DNA from: Sarcocystis neurona
Lineage: Eukaryota > Apicomplexa > Conoidasida > Eucoccidiorida > Sarcocystidae
NCBI GenBank assembly: GCA_000727475.1
Contig: KL647298.1
Location: 2,993,232 to 3,057,231 of the forward strand
Reading direction: 5' to 3'
DNA: 64,000 nt
A program made the position numbers and the translations under genes. A model generated the notes under the pieces. The model was not told the origin of the DNA and made no database searches. It saw only the letters and a list, made by a program, of their open reading frames with translations. Below are positions 1 through 13,100 of this stretch, piece after piece (the first letter of the stretch is position 1; each line of letters begins with the position of its first letter).

Positions 1-1205
1 TTAGCAAACGTGCATCGGCCGCACTGGCTTCCTTCATGACGACAGCACGGGGACGCCGAACAAGCGCACGCCCCTGCAAGGCACCGCGCACTGCGCGTGG
101 ATTGAGCGATCGAAGTGGCGAACGGGGCAGTTCTTCTGCAGTAACAGCCACAGCTGCACTGCGGCGGGAGCTCAGGAGTCGTGCTACTAGTGGTACTAGC
201 CGGTGTGGACAGCTCGATAGCATCCCGAGAAAGCGTAGCGGTTGAAGTCCGTAAAGATTGACAGACGGGGGGAATGAAGCTTGGAATCCATCCCTGTCTT
301 TCTTTCCGGAAACGCGAGCGCAAAATACAGTCCCCACGTGTATACAAGCCACGCAGGACAAGCCTGCTCGGAAGGCTGTGCTGCGGCACTAGTACAAGGC
401 AGTGCTTTCCGTGGGCGCTGCTGTCTTGAGCTTTCGGCGTCGATACAAGGTCGGCAGCTATCCAGCTAGGGCTGGTGGAAGCGCGTGGAGCCGCTGCTGT
501 TGCAGCGGATGAGGTTGCGCTACGGAGGAGATGTACTATGAGAATGTAGCCGGCGGCGCCCGTGCAACTGGGCCGGCTGGTCTCTCGATGATTTCGGCTC
601 TGGCCTACATTATCTAACCCAGCTCCGAGTGTAGAAATTGTATGTGCCAGTTTACTGCCCGTGCCCCGTGCGAGACAGCGTGCACAACACGCAGAAATAT
701 TTGTGGACGGGGTTTTGAGGTTGCCGGTCCTCGTGTCCCGTCCTTTCTAGCAGGCATTTCTTCGGGTTTCTGCTGTTCTGTTGTACGGTTATCACTTCTC
801 GGCGCTGGATAGCCCTTTTCGGCACAGGGCCAAGGTGCGCCATAGCAGTGTTATTCGTCCATAGCTGGTCACTATGGCTGTTGTGGAGCGATTTTCGATA
901 CGAACAGCTCGCCGTTATCGACTATTCTAGATTCCTTATGGAGTTCCTGCTACAGAACAGTCGGAGAGCTGTTTTTTCAGGCGTAGCCTCTGTTCTGCTG
1001 CGCCTTCTGCGGGACGTCCGTCCCGATGAAGTTGCCATTTTGTTCATTTGAAGTATTTGTTCGTTGCTTGTCACGCGTAGCGTCCCGTCGTGCGCCCGAC
1101 AGAACGTAGCCCGACTGCCGCCACTAAAAAGTAGAAATTCGTACCCCTGCCGTTGGGTCGAGCGGCAAGAAACGCATTCAAATCAACGCCTTTGTACTGA
1201 GCAAA
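1..1205. other. Left edge, no supportable gene
   Basis: No reading frame here shows a recognisable domain, a convincing splice pattern or a clear start context. The longest frames (for example 848-1051 on the plus strand) are short and lack any family resemblance. The last few hundred bases probably hold the promoter and 5' untranslated region of the alveolin gene that starts at 1206. The sequence is of ordinary complexity, without the microsatellites that fill the right part of the window. Confidence 0.4.
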
Positions 1206-3953
1206 ATGTTTCAGGAGTGCTGCGAGAAGGCGAGCAATTGCTGCCAGCCCAGTGATGAAGCTGCCCTGCGGGAAAATGTGGCGCGGAGCTCGGCGATCGG
1301 CGAGGAGGGACGGGTTGCAGGTGCTGCTCCTGCAGGAACTTCGCAGGAACAGTCCACCAACATGGCAGAGAGTTCCTCTTCTACTCAAGTTCAGGATGCC
1401 TACCAGTCAGTGACACTCGAGGAACGCGCGGACCGGTCTAGGACAGCGCCGGTTACGGAACAAACGGAACGACAATGGGTAAGAGAAAGTAAGATGGAGC
1501 TGGTGCAGGCCAAGTAGCACCAACGGACCGGTGACGAAGCGTAGTCACGCAGCAGCCAACACCTCTCGAACAGTGCAGCTTACAGAGAGAAACGCATCAC
1601 GCTTCATGCGTTGTCCCACGGCGGGGCTAAAGGGATGCTGTGCCGTTGAGCAGCCGTGGATTCAGATGTTCCTCAGTAAAAAGGACACCTCCCAGCTGGT
1701 GTACACCTCGTGAGGTGCCAGCGGAAGCTTCACTGTTGTGGTCTCCCTCTTGTATTTAGGTCGCCATTACTGCTTACCAACCAATAGACACTGTTACAAA
1801 AACAGTAGAGGTGCCGGTGGTCCGTACCGTAGAGACGTATGTGCCGAAGGTGGTGGTCGAGGAGAAAATCATCCAGGTCCCAAAATATGTTCCCGAATAC
1901 GTTGAAAAGGTTAGTTGACGGATGTCCCCGATGCAGCGCTGACCGACATGCGAAAAACGCTTATTCCAACAGTGGGTCAACTTACCCAGTTTGGTACAGC
2001 TTAACTGGTAGCCTGCGTTAAACTGAGATTACTGCACATCCAGGTCGTCGAAGTTCCGGAGGTCAAATACGTCGACAAGTTGGTTGAAATCCCTGACTAC
2101 CAATTTCAGTATAAATACGTGCCTAAGGTCGAGACTAAAGAAAATGTCATTCAACGGCCTAAATACGAAACCAAATACACAGAAAAGGTGGTGGAGGTCA
2201 GCCAGGTCAAAGAGGTGGTCCGATATCAAGAGGTTGAAGAGGTCGAGGAAATTATTAGGTAAGAGGGACCCACCTGCGTAGCGGACTCCAGGGCTTTTTC
2301 CTGACAATGTCGAGGTTATTTCAAGGTAGGGGTGGCCCGGCAGAATAGCGGCATATGCGTTTCTTCCGAACAGTGTGCAGCGCCTACTGTAGTGGAGGGC
2401 CGCGTATGTATACTGCTCTGATGTGATGGACTAAAGAATTCGTACAAAGAACAAGTTCCATCGTATACGGTAGTATGCTAGAAGCTCTGAACGAGCAGCC
2501 GACGCGCTTTGAGGTTGCTAAGAGGCTCGCTGTTGGCAATGCACTGCTCAGATACGTGCCGAAAGGCCACGCGATACCGGAGGAGTGGAAGCGGGCGCAG
2601 GAGGAGCAACAGCGGCGCGAAGAAGAGAAGAAGGAAAAAGAGGCCCAGGAAAAACAGGCGCTGGAAGGTTTACTTGCGGAGGAGAAGGAACTTCAGGACA
2701 AAAGAATGACGGATCAGCAACGTATTCAGCAGGAAATTGTCCAGCGGCAAAGGGCGGAGCATGAGCGCATCATAAAGGAGAGAAAAGAGGCGGAGAGGCT
2801 GCAGTACGGACTGCCTGAAGGTGCCCCTCCTGTAAGCTTGATTCATTCGTAGCTGCGCACGTGCAAAGAACATGCACAATTTTGCTGCTGCTTTGTGATT
2901 TACACTGGCTGCACCAATCAACGTAGGGTCAAAAGCGGTTTCCACATGTCGTTCAACGGTGAAAGCTCTGTGGCATCGGGAAATGTATAAGTAGGCACTG
3001 TGCGAAGCTGTGGCTTGTGTTACTGCGGGATCTTCGTGCACCTGCAGATGCCCTTTATACCTAAAGTGGAGCAAGTTTTCAAGCCCAAGGTCGTCAAGCA
3101 GGTGGAAATTCAGAAACACGTACCCATTTCCGTGGATGTGCCTGTTCCCTACATGGTCCCAAAGCCTGTTGTTGTTCCCGTGCAGGTCCCCGTATTGAAA
3201 TTCAGGGACCACTTTGTTCCCGTGCCTGTTCGCAGACGAGTAATCCCACGTATACGCTGGACCAATGAAGTTTATGAGGTAGAATGCATAAAAGAAAAGC
3301 CTTTCCTGCAGGTGCAAGACGTGATAAAACCGGTGCCCTGCGATGTGGAAATCAAAGTGCATGAGTTTGTGGAGCGCGCAGCGCCCATCAATCCCGCTGA
3401 ATTATCACAGGCGGACATCCACGCCATGTGGATGCGTGTCAACGCTGATCTGGCAGAGAAACGCAAAGCAGAGCTTGGCGAAAAGTATCCGTACGTCAAA
3501 CATCCACCGGGCACCGTATTCGGGGAGCCTGGATGTAGCGAAGGCGAAGGCGAAGAGGGTGGCGAAGCACAAGAAGGTGAGGCACGAGAAGGTGTTGAGC
3601 CCCTGGCGTTACATCCTGGTCATCCCCTTAACATGGCATACCTTCAAAACGAATGGATCAAGAAGGAAACAACTGCGACTCACGAAATGTATACCCCAGA
3701 GTGGTTCGAAGCTCATCAGAAAGCGTTGCACAATTTAACGATGCAGCATCCGACGCAGGTGCAGTTATCCGCAGAACAGGCATCCCAACTTCAGCAGCAG
3801 GAGCCTCAGTTTGGGGAAGCCCCCTGGCTTGATGAAGGAGTAACGACACAGAAGAAAGGACGTGCTCGAGATGTGGCCGATAGTGCCCAATGTTGCCCCG
3901 TTTGCAACAGCGTGTGTGGGGGAGGCGATGGTGTCTGCAAGTGTGAGTGCTAG
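1206..3953 (+). CDS. Alveolin-domain inner membrane complex protein
   Basis: Intermediate-filament-like protein of the subpellicular network under the apicomplexan pellicle. Five exons fit: 1206-1478, 1760-1909, 2044-2258, about 2474 (or 2450/2456, same frame)-2831, and 3048-3953, giving about 633 aa with phases 0/0/2/0. Exon 1 starts MFQECC..NCC, a Cys-rich N-terminus typical of palmitoylated members. Exons 2, 3 and 5 carry the alveolin repeat character (EVPVVRTVETYVPKVVVEEK, IQVPKYVPEY, VPVPYMVPKPVVVPVQVPV). Exon 4 is a Glu/Lys/Gln coiled coil (about residues 240-325) that separates two alveolin blocks. The protein ends with a Cys cluster (CCPVCNSVC..CKCEC), again suited to lipid anchoring. 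The family assignment is firm; which IMC paralogue it is cannot be told from the sequence alone. The 5' edge of exon 4 is the least certain boundary. Confidence 0.87.
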
Positions 3954-4311
3954 ATGAGCCACCGTAGAAGTCTTGCGCGAGCTGTGTCACCTGCATCCCT
4001 CTTCGCTTGCCTTCACTTCGAAATTTAGCAAACGCTGTTTCGAAACCTGGGTGTGCTTTAAATCTAGTACCGGTTGTCTTCTGCACAGCATTCTCTGTGT
4101 CACATGTGCCAACACGCCTCAGGCGTAAACCGTTTTGAGCGACAAAACATACCCCAGCAAAGTCTCAGCTCGTGACTCTGGTGTAACCCGTCGTGTGCAT
4201 CACCGACTGGAAGAGCAGGGTTGTTTCCGGCTACTGGACTGTAGCGGTCGGCGTAGAACGCTCACGAATACACACAGCGGTCATCATTTTCAAGGAAGGT
4301 CTTAGCGAACG
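3954..4311. other. Intergenic spacer
   Basis: Spacer between the alveolin stop codon and the next tentative start. No gene-like signal was seen. It should contain the alveolin 3' untranslated region and any promoter of the downstream gene. Confidence 0.4.
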
Positions 4312-6315
4312 ATGTACAACAGCGCAGATGAAAGTGCTATGGACTCGTCATTTCAGCAGTCGATCTACGGCTATCTATTGTAAAGCAGTGCCTAATCAGG
4401 AGCGAATCCGTCTCGAAATGTTGAGGCGGCGGCGCGGAGGCGAACAGACAGGTGATGAATACACACATCTACCGTACACGCCCTTTGATTGAGCGCCGCT
4501 ATCGCACTGCACCGGCTTGGATATCAAAACTCCTGCAAGAAGAAAAATGCGATTTCTAGTGCCCTAGTTTTGACCAGCTAGTGCTGCGGCGTACATGCTG
4601 ATAGCCACAAGTGTTTGAACAAAACGTGGTAGCACCGCGTGTGTGACACCCGGCCTGCCCGACTATGACTTCCGTTGACGGTGTTCCATGACAACCTGAT
4701 GCGCTGTAGTGTATGTAGGGCAGATTCTCGACATTGAGTTTCCTCCAAACCTGCCGTCTCCGGATTCGAACGACACGGAAGTCCTGCGGATAGCAAGCAG
4801 ATGTAAAGATATATATATGTGAGTACACAGTTACTTACCGACGCTTTCTTTGAACGAAGGTAGTGCCGCGGCCATCATGTTCTACCCAACTAGGGTCTTC
4901 GTCGAAGACGTATGTACACACGAGCACATAGCTTTTCATTTCGACCCTGCGGTGGCCGATTCTGCAATAGTTCGCCCTCACCTACCTGACTGCGTTGTAC
5001 GAACGACGGCAAGCTTTCGAGCCCGCAAAGAGATGATCCGGTACCTCCTCATGGAAGAACTGCCCAAGAAAAAAATGACCTTGTCGGTGAAGCGGAGGGT
5101 TTGTCCTGACCATGCACACCGAGTAAGGTAGGAGGGAAGGTGCTAAGGAGACATTCGGAAAAAGTGAAAGTCTTCGACTTGCACATACTGGGACAACGTT
5201 TCTGGAAGTTAGTTGCCTGGATATTTTTGATATATATCGGTTAGCCAGAGACGGGAGAACTTGACAGAGCGCACTTCACAGATCTTCCGGTCTAGTTACA
5301 GGGATGCGTCGTCCCCTGAAGATGACCACCAAAAAGAAAGGTGCTGTAGAATCTTTTTCATGAAGCAGCTTCGTTGCTGTACAGATGCATTGCTTTTCCA
5401 GCTGCTCAGCGTCTTCACTAGCAATTCTTAGACACGCGCGAAGTCTCTCATCAGACTAACTTGAAGTGGAGCAACTTCTAACCTCACGATAATAAGCTTT
5501 GCCACCACACGTCGTTGCAGTGACTTGTACAAGATACTCCGTAGGACATTACGACCGTCGTCAAATAACGCACGACGCTGCTTAATGCATCCTACGGCGA
5601 CATCGCTTCCCAAGCGGCTGCTGTTCTTCCTCGGTGCGAAGTTCGCTTCAGAACAAGCCGCATATTACGGGTGCAGACATGAGGATAACAGGAGTATCTG
5701 TCATGTACAGTTTCTACTAACAGAGACTTGATCCAAGACTTTACGATTCTAAACATACTGTCACTCAAAGTGTGAAGTGGCTTTGCATCCTCGAAAGCTC
5801 TCTACGTTTCACGTCACACCTTCACTCACTGTCCTGAAAAGCCTCAGGGAGCTCAGGCATTCTCTGCGGACTTGGTATTGGCGTTACAGGCGTATTTTGA
5901 GCAGCGCAATATTGCCTGCTCCGTGAATGAAAATCTATGTCACATAAGAAGATTCTCCAAGTGCATGCTGAGTTGCACGGGGTTCGAAATCAGTTAAGTT
6001 CAAGTTGCTCGGCTGCAAAGCCAACAGTGTAAAATTCTGATTCCACACAGAGGGAGGGCTGTGAACCGGTCCTCTATACGTTCATCTCTACCAGCAAACG
6101 TGTCCACGCATGCACAAAACATAGGTGCGCAGCTGTGTAGCGTCAACAGTTTCACGCAGGCCGACAGACATCAAGGGATTCAGCTTCCTACAGAGACCTC
6201 GACTACATTTGGAGAGTTCATACATACCGTTATGAATCAAGCAGCAGACGCGCTGGCTGTCTATCACCGCAGATTTCTGACTGTCCATAAAACATCGTGG
6301 TCGTGTGGCAACTAA
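4312..6315 (+). CDS. Tentative four-exon hypothetical protein
   Basis: Possible model: 4312-4379, 4831-5122, 5615-5704 and 6160-6315, about 201 aa with matching phases (2/0/0) and a total length divisible by three. Exon 1 begins MYNSADESAMDSS. Exon 2, the most protein-like piece, contains VRPHLPDCVVRTTASFRARK followed by a basic stretch ending PKKKMTLSVKRR, and has a good donor (CGA|GTAAGG). Exons 3 and 4 rest only on splice motifs and an open frame ending at a TAA. No family was recognised and no membrane segment is evident. The first two exons are moderately supported; the rest could be chance. Confidence 0.3.
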
Positions 6316-7181
6316 ATTACTGCTGGGTTCCACAACCTTGTGCTCCCTCCATCCGTATAACACTCGCCGTCTTCGTATGCCGAAAACCTTGTAAACACGT
6401 GTGTACGTCTTTCGTTCGTCCACCACGCCGACTGAGGGATAAGAGCCACAACGGCTTGTAATGTGTAGTTGTGTGCATTTCTCATCTGCGTCGTCGACAC
6501 AGTAGGAACGTAATGTTCTTTTCTCAGAATGGTGTAGCTCTGCTTCTTTTTCGTCTGGCAGATCGCTCATGTTTGGACTCAACGCCAACATACCACGGTA
6601 GACCCTGCCCCACCCGAATGCGCATGCGACCTCTGCTTTTGACTGTACGCCCACTCGCTGCCGTCTTGAAGTGCGAATTACTCATGTTAAGAATAGAACT
6701 GTCTCCTCTCGACAACAACACTGTATCGCACTCCGCCTTACCTTTCCAGAAAGTGCATTCAACGTGCGTAACGGTATCCGACTCTTCCACTATTATCCAA
6801 CAGCAGCAGCAGATTGAATCGCCGGCCGATGTTCTGATGTCCAATGGTATGAAAATTGCACCACATATCCTTGATCCCCTGTTTTCACAAGGATAGTGAG
6901 TCTTTTTTCTCCGCGTCCCCGCTGCGTGACCACGTGGGACAGGGAGATCTGGACTTTTCTTCGATCTGCTGCCGTTTCGCCTGAGTTCCTCCAGGACTGC
7001 GGCCGCTGCCAGATGAGCACACGTGGACAAAACGGTCTGGCCTCTTTTCTGGATCTACAGCCGTTCTGTTCAAGTCCCACCAAGGCTGCTAGAAAGCTAG
7101 TGGGAGAGTCGGTGCTTGCAAACAGTCTACGCCAGCCAGATAATCTGGTGTACTTCCATCAAGTGACAAACTTTTTTCACC
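6316..7181. promoter_or_regulatory. Upstream region of the guanido kinase-like gene
   Basis: Short overlapping frames on both strands (for example 6471-6896 plus and 6524-7030 minus) show no domain and no convincing splice sites. By position the last few hundred bases should hold the promoter and 5' leader of the gene starting at 7182. I see no TATA-like element or known apicomplexan motif that I would defend. Confidence 0.3.
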
Positions 7182-10100
7182 ATGTCTACCAAAGAACGTG
7201 GAAAAGAACAAGATGATATAAAGCAGTACTGTGAAACGCACCAGCTACCTCAATTGCTCGCCTTCCTCGTAAACCAACTGGCACACAAGAAAGATCCGCA
7301 TCCGAAGCTTTTTTCCGTACGTGAGAACCGCAAGTGCCACTGATTGACCCCACTGTTGCGTGTTGAGCCTTTCTATCGTGGGGTGCCAGCGCGTGGAGTC
7401 AAAAAACGCTCTATTCTATCTCGTTTCCCGCACCCTCCAGGCTTCCCTTCTTCCTATCGCAGGTAAAATATTTTGCGGACCGGGTGTCTGACGCTGACCT
7501 GGGGACAATTGGATTATATCGTTCCGCTCCCAGTGAAAAGGACTCTACCTGTCTGCCAGGAGGAGTTAGGGTTCTTGAAGATGACGACACTCTGCCGTTT
7601 CGCAACCCCTTCCAAGCGGACATTACCATGTGGATGTCCCGCATTCCGCCCTCCGCCTGGCTACGCCTTGGCGAAGTGCGCACGGTGAACAACCTTGGAG
7701 CACTAAATTGCATCTGCGAGATGGAAGAAGACAGCTGCGAGGAAGGACTATCTCTGGACGCGAATGCGGGTATGCGGAAGCAGAGACCGCGTCTATGCTG
7801 TTCCCACACAATACGGTGAAAATTTCAGTGTAGATGGCTGGACACACAGGCAGCGCGACCTGAATGTTCTCAAAATTACTACCACATAGGTGCCTTTGTA
7901 TCACAGTGATCTCAGCAGGCTAGTCTAGAAGGAGCAACGCTGCTCGACCAAGCCCGTTAAGGGTAGTTTGTCGAAAAAGGGACCGCTGCGGTGGGTCTTC
8001 GCCTTCAGGTCTCAAGGCGTTATCCGCGGAGTGTTACGACGCGTTTCATCTTCTCTATTTGGAGTTCTTTCGCTTTGTGGATGCTACGCCGTCTGCAAAA
8101 AGCCTTCTCACCCTGGTGAGCTCTCCCAGAACGGTGTGCGCGTCGTTGCACGGCAGTTCAACGTGAGTGACGTATGTATTACAGGAGGGCTGGATCAGCG
8201 TCCAGCAGAACGGTGCAGTAATTCCTTCTCTTTGTGGAAGTCAGTTCCGCTGGAAAGGGTTCACCTACGGAAGTGCGTCGATTGCAGAACCGCCAGGCAT
8301 GTACGCCGCTTGCTGCGATTCTTCGAACTCGTATTACGCTGGGGGAGCTCAAGCTGCTCTGCCTCTCGTATGCATATTTTGATGTTTGACTATGTGTTTT
8401 GTACATGCGTAGCCGAAGTTTCCTCTAAATGCGATGAAGGAGAGGATAGCCAGTTGTCTTCCCTCTTCAAGCATGCACTCGGCAATATCCAGTCTTACCT
8501 TGTCCTTCCACCGGAATTTCGCACACACGCCCTTCCCCCCCACGATGAATCTTTCAGAGAGTAATCAAGTCATAGCCCGCGTCAGGAAGGGACTTGAGGC
8601 CTGGATGGCGCTGCGACAGCATACTGAAGAATCTATGGTAATGTCCTTCCGGGCACACCACCACATGAAGTTCTGATCTGCAACTGAAACCACAAGATCT
8701 TCACAACAGCCTAGTCACAGCATTTTTGATTCGCAGTAGTTGCCACTGTGCCCATGCCTGCGTGTGTATCTGCAAAGGTCGAGTTCTATAACGGAGCAGA
8801 CTTTTTCGGACAAGAGGGACACGCGTTCCGCGAGATATTGATAAGAGAGTTTTTCGCTCTAAAGAAGTCCTACACAGAGGGCGGCACCTCGCGACGTGCG
8901 TCTGCTCTGTGGCTGTCTCCCGACAAGAGAATTGCAGTTGTGATGAACTGGAGAGATCATTTACAAGTAAAAGTTTCTCAGTATCGGTGCGCTACTGGAG
9001 AGGTAGCTTGCGCGGAGGCACAGTAGCGCGGGGGGGATGGCAGCAGTGCAGTGTCTGCGCGTGGTGCGCTTGAAATTCTTTGTCTGGGATATTCTGCGTT
9101 GGTGGGGACAGGTGATTGTTAAAATCGACGACCCTTTTGATGCGGAAGAGATCGTTCAAGGATTCCAGGATGTTTTCGCATTGTTTGAGTGCCTACAGGT
9201 GCAGTTATTGTTGGAAGAAATCATCTGTCCCCCGGTGTTGCGAGCATGAGCACTCATGCAAGAACATGCAACTTAGTACCGTTGTTCTGGTGTTGAGCAC
9301 ACGCAGGATCAGGAAAAAGAGAAGCAGGGAGACATTTTTGCCAAACACAGGGATTTCGGTTATCTCACCGTCGACCCTCTGGAGTGCCGCTTGGGCTTCA
9401 GGTAGGGCTCTGAACAGGGCGCGAAATGAAGGATCCGTCAACGGACGCTGCCGTAAAAACAGACAAGGCGTGCTGCAATATGCAGTCAAGTTGCTGCTGC
9501 TGTGGTCGGCTGCTTTGCTCCGTGCCGTCGCCAGAGCAACGTTGGAAACTCGTCTACTGCACAGTCTGATCTCGGGTACCACCTTCCAAGAGCTTTTGAA
9601 GCAGGCACACATGCGCAAACTACGCCTTATAACGCCTGACGAATTAAATCAAGTCAGTCTTAGAGGCAAGAAAGATTTCGGGTTGTTCTCCATCAATTCA
9701 GAAATGCTCCAAGACGGACATACGTCACCGCGAAGCGTCAGTACGTGGTCTCCTGAGACACCAGACGCTGTACGCCGCCAGGTCCACGTGTTTCGTGATC
9801 ATGCAGGGTCTGATTCCAGTCACATTGAATAGTCTCGACTGCAACGACGAGGTCCACATCATAGGAATTTTGGCGCGCCGCCTCACTGGCCTACTCGAAG
9901 GCTTAAAATTGCGCTTACCTCGGCCCCAATTGGACACGTTGAGTCGATCCGTCACGATCCCCTACCGTCTCGTGGCGCCGGTTGAAGTAACAACTGCATC
10001 CATCGCGTTCTCGGAGTTGCCGCTACTACTCGGCAAGAAGCGAGATCTGAAGACTGCTAGTGGGGAAGATGGAGAAAAGAAGGCCGGGGCGATGGACAGA

Positions 10101-13100
10101 CTTGCCGGCCTTCACGCCTTGGCCTGCCCCATGGGGCTGGAGTGAGTTAACAAAACAGACACATAGCTCCTGTGTAACTGTTGCATGCTTCGCCTCAAAA
10201 GGGCTGGGATGAATTGCAACAGTTTGCGCTACCGTGTCCGAACGCTGGGTCACTCCCTTGTTACCCACGTGCGGTCGACTCACGCATCCGCTAGCACACT
10301 TGCTTTGTGCTCGTCAATGGGTGTTGGCTTTCAGCTGGTGGTCTGGGAGAGTCAGCTGCGGCTTTGCCTGTGCAGAGGACCTCGGAGACTACTGTAACAT
10401 GAGCGCGGCTCTTACCTCGATTGTAGAGCGGTACCACAACACACAACATGCGGCTTCCACAACAGTAAGCGGAGCACAGCCCTTGTGTCACAGCTCCTCC
10501 TGCAGCATCCGTGGTAAAAAAAAAGTGCTCACTTAAGGTGGTTCTGCTAGTCATTCATGAGTGAAGCACGTGGGTGGTCGATGTGCGCGATTGCAATGCA
10601 TACAGGCTTCAGCAAGCTATTTACTTAAGGCAGAATCGAGCGCCGCAAGTAGCTCTGCATTGCTGCCATCGCTACAGTCGTTGCAGGCTAATTTCAAGAA
10701 AGAGCATCCTTGTTTCGCAAGTGACAGTGTCAAGCTTTGTGTATGCTCGCTGCGGCGAAATCTTCAGCAGCACAAAGTTCTTCCGAGGGGAAATGAAGAA
10801 GACCTAGCGTCAATCCAGACCGCTGTAAGATCCTGATTACGTTTTCGTGACCTACCGATGGCTTGAAATTTACAAACGCTCTACTGCTCGCCGGTTGATT
10901 TCTCAGAGATCAGGGTTTCGGAAGGCATCTGCACAATTTTTGACCTTTACGAATGCTGCTTGGTCACTTCTCTCCCGCAGGTGATCGAAGCGCTCGCGGC
11001 AAGCGGAGACTATGCCGGCTGTGGAATTTCCAGTACGACGTGGGACGGTGTTTCTGATGTACTGAAGTTCTACACCGAGTGTCCGAGGGCAACGAGCCGA
11101 CGCTGTGGCAGTTTAAGCCAGTTGCTTCGGGATACTGGCATGCAAGTTGAGTTTTCCAATTTTGAAAAAGCGGTCGGCCTTTCGACGAAAGTCGAGAAAG
11201 GTATACTCCTGCAGAACAAGATCACTCTGCAATACAGTACCTCAGGACGGCTGTAGCCTGTTCACTGGGCTGCTTTTGATGCGTAATGGATATTCTGATA
11301 CTGATTACGGAGATGCATTTACTTTGCAGGACGTGGTGTGTTCCTATCCCCGTCGTCTGACTGGCTGATCGCGGTCAACTTCAACGACCATATATATATA
11401 CAGACGCACGACGCCGGAGGAGACGTGGTGAAGTGTTTTTATAGGCTTCTCCAAATCGCCCATTCACTTCATGGTCGCATATTGTCCTCCGAGCACTTCA
11501 AAGAGCGATTCGCGTTCCAACCCTCGCTCGGGTATCTGACCTGTTTGCCCGAGTTCCTGGGGACAGGGCTTCAGTTCAAAGTCAAGCTGTTCCTGCCTTA
11601 CCTTTTCTCAAACTGGATCGAGGCGGCACCAGATTTCGAAAAAATTTGCGCAGTTCACTCACTTGGTGTTGAGCATGTGTATCCAGCAACGTTTGAACGT
11701 GGTAAACCTTTTACAGGTAATGAATAATTGAAAAACGTAAGCGTCGTTTCCCAGTTGAGCCCTTGTTATTTCCCGGAGAGGTTCTGGAGGGACTACTCAC
11801 TAGATTAACCTGTGATTGCCCACGTGCATGCAGCAATGATATGGGTAATGACAACAGTTACACTGGGAGTGACGGAGATGGAGCAACTGGATGGATTTTT
11901 GACGGGCGTTGAGGCAATTCTAGAGCTTGAGCAGGAAAAAATGCTGCGTCTGGGCGCCCCGCCACGGCCTCCAGCAGATGAGAAGCTAGCATGCCTGCCT
12001 TTTCTCCCTGAGGTGAAGCACGCCGCCTACTCGTCGACATCAGATAACGAGAACAAGCAACTTGATACAGCTCTGCATGGAGAGCTAACCAAAACATGCA
12101 AACAAACTACATGCAAAGACCTCAGGTGATCCGTATCTCTGCTGCAGATCCATGCAGCTGCGGCACAAAACCTTTCGCTGTGAGGTTGCTGCAAGGCTGT
12201 CACGACGTTTCTGTGTCATGTCTACAGGACCCTTTTCGGAGGAACGATTCTACACTGCTTTCACATGGGGCGAGCTTACCACTTTCCGGGTACGAGGCAA
12301 CATTGTTTGTCTACTGCCCTTCCCGCACTCAGAGAAGATCGCTTGCGGGGCCGGTCGTTCCCAAGAAATGCATGAGCTCACGAATGTCATCACCGGTAGA
12401 CTGGATGACATATGTGTACTTTTCCGTCGTGCATGTGTCAGTCGGGACGCTGGGATTGGTGACGTGGGCTTCCCCTGTCGGTTGCTTCCCCAGGTGACGT
12501 GGCCGCTACCGACGTGGACGCTTTTAGGAAATTTCGCAGTGTCTTCGAAGGAGTTGCAGGGAAGCAGCAGAAATCCAGTGATGTGCTCCTGAGCGCATCC
12601 TCTTCTTCCAGGGCCCTCGTAGAGGTTTTCGACATGTTTCAGATATCCGCACTTCTAGACGGCCTTCGCAAATCCGTGTCCCTGTCTACCATCCAGATTA
12701 CTAATATCTGCCTAATCGCATGCCGAAATTTCGCCTCGATTCCGTTTCTCCCCTACGCTGTGGCGGCTCCGGCTTTCACACGCCACAATACCCGCGGGCT
12801 GTTACACCTAGCAGAGGCTGAGCGGGTCACCGTTGAAAGGCTTACCAAACCACGGGATGGTGACCCGCCTCCGTTGTCCGGACAAAAATATATACCCATT
12901 CCGTGGCTCACCCCTCAGCAGTTGAGCATCCTAAAAACGAACTTTTTCGTAGATTTAGGAACGAAGGGTCTCAGCACAGGCAAAGATATACTTGGCTGCA
13001 GCTACAAAGCCTTTGACTTCTGGCCGCGACACAGAGGTGTCATTTTCTCCGCTGACCAGACGGTGGTGTGTTTGGTGAATTTTCTGGACCACGTGACGCT

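Noticed and set aside
12126..12147. 22-nt intron alternative between kinase-gene exons 15 and 16
   Set aside because: Phases would fit, but 22 bases is too short to be credible here; the 12013-12157 intron also fits and has normal length.
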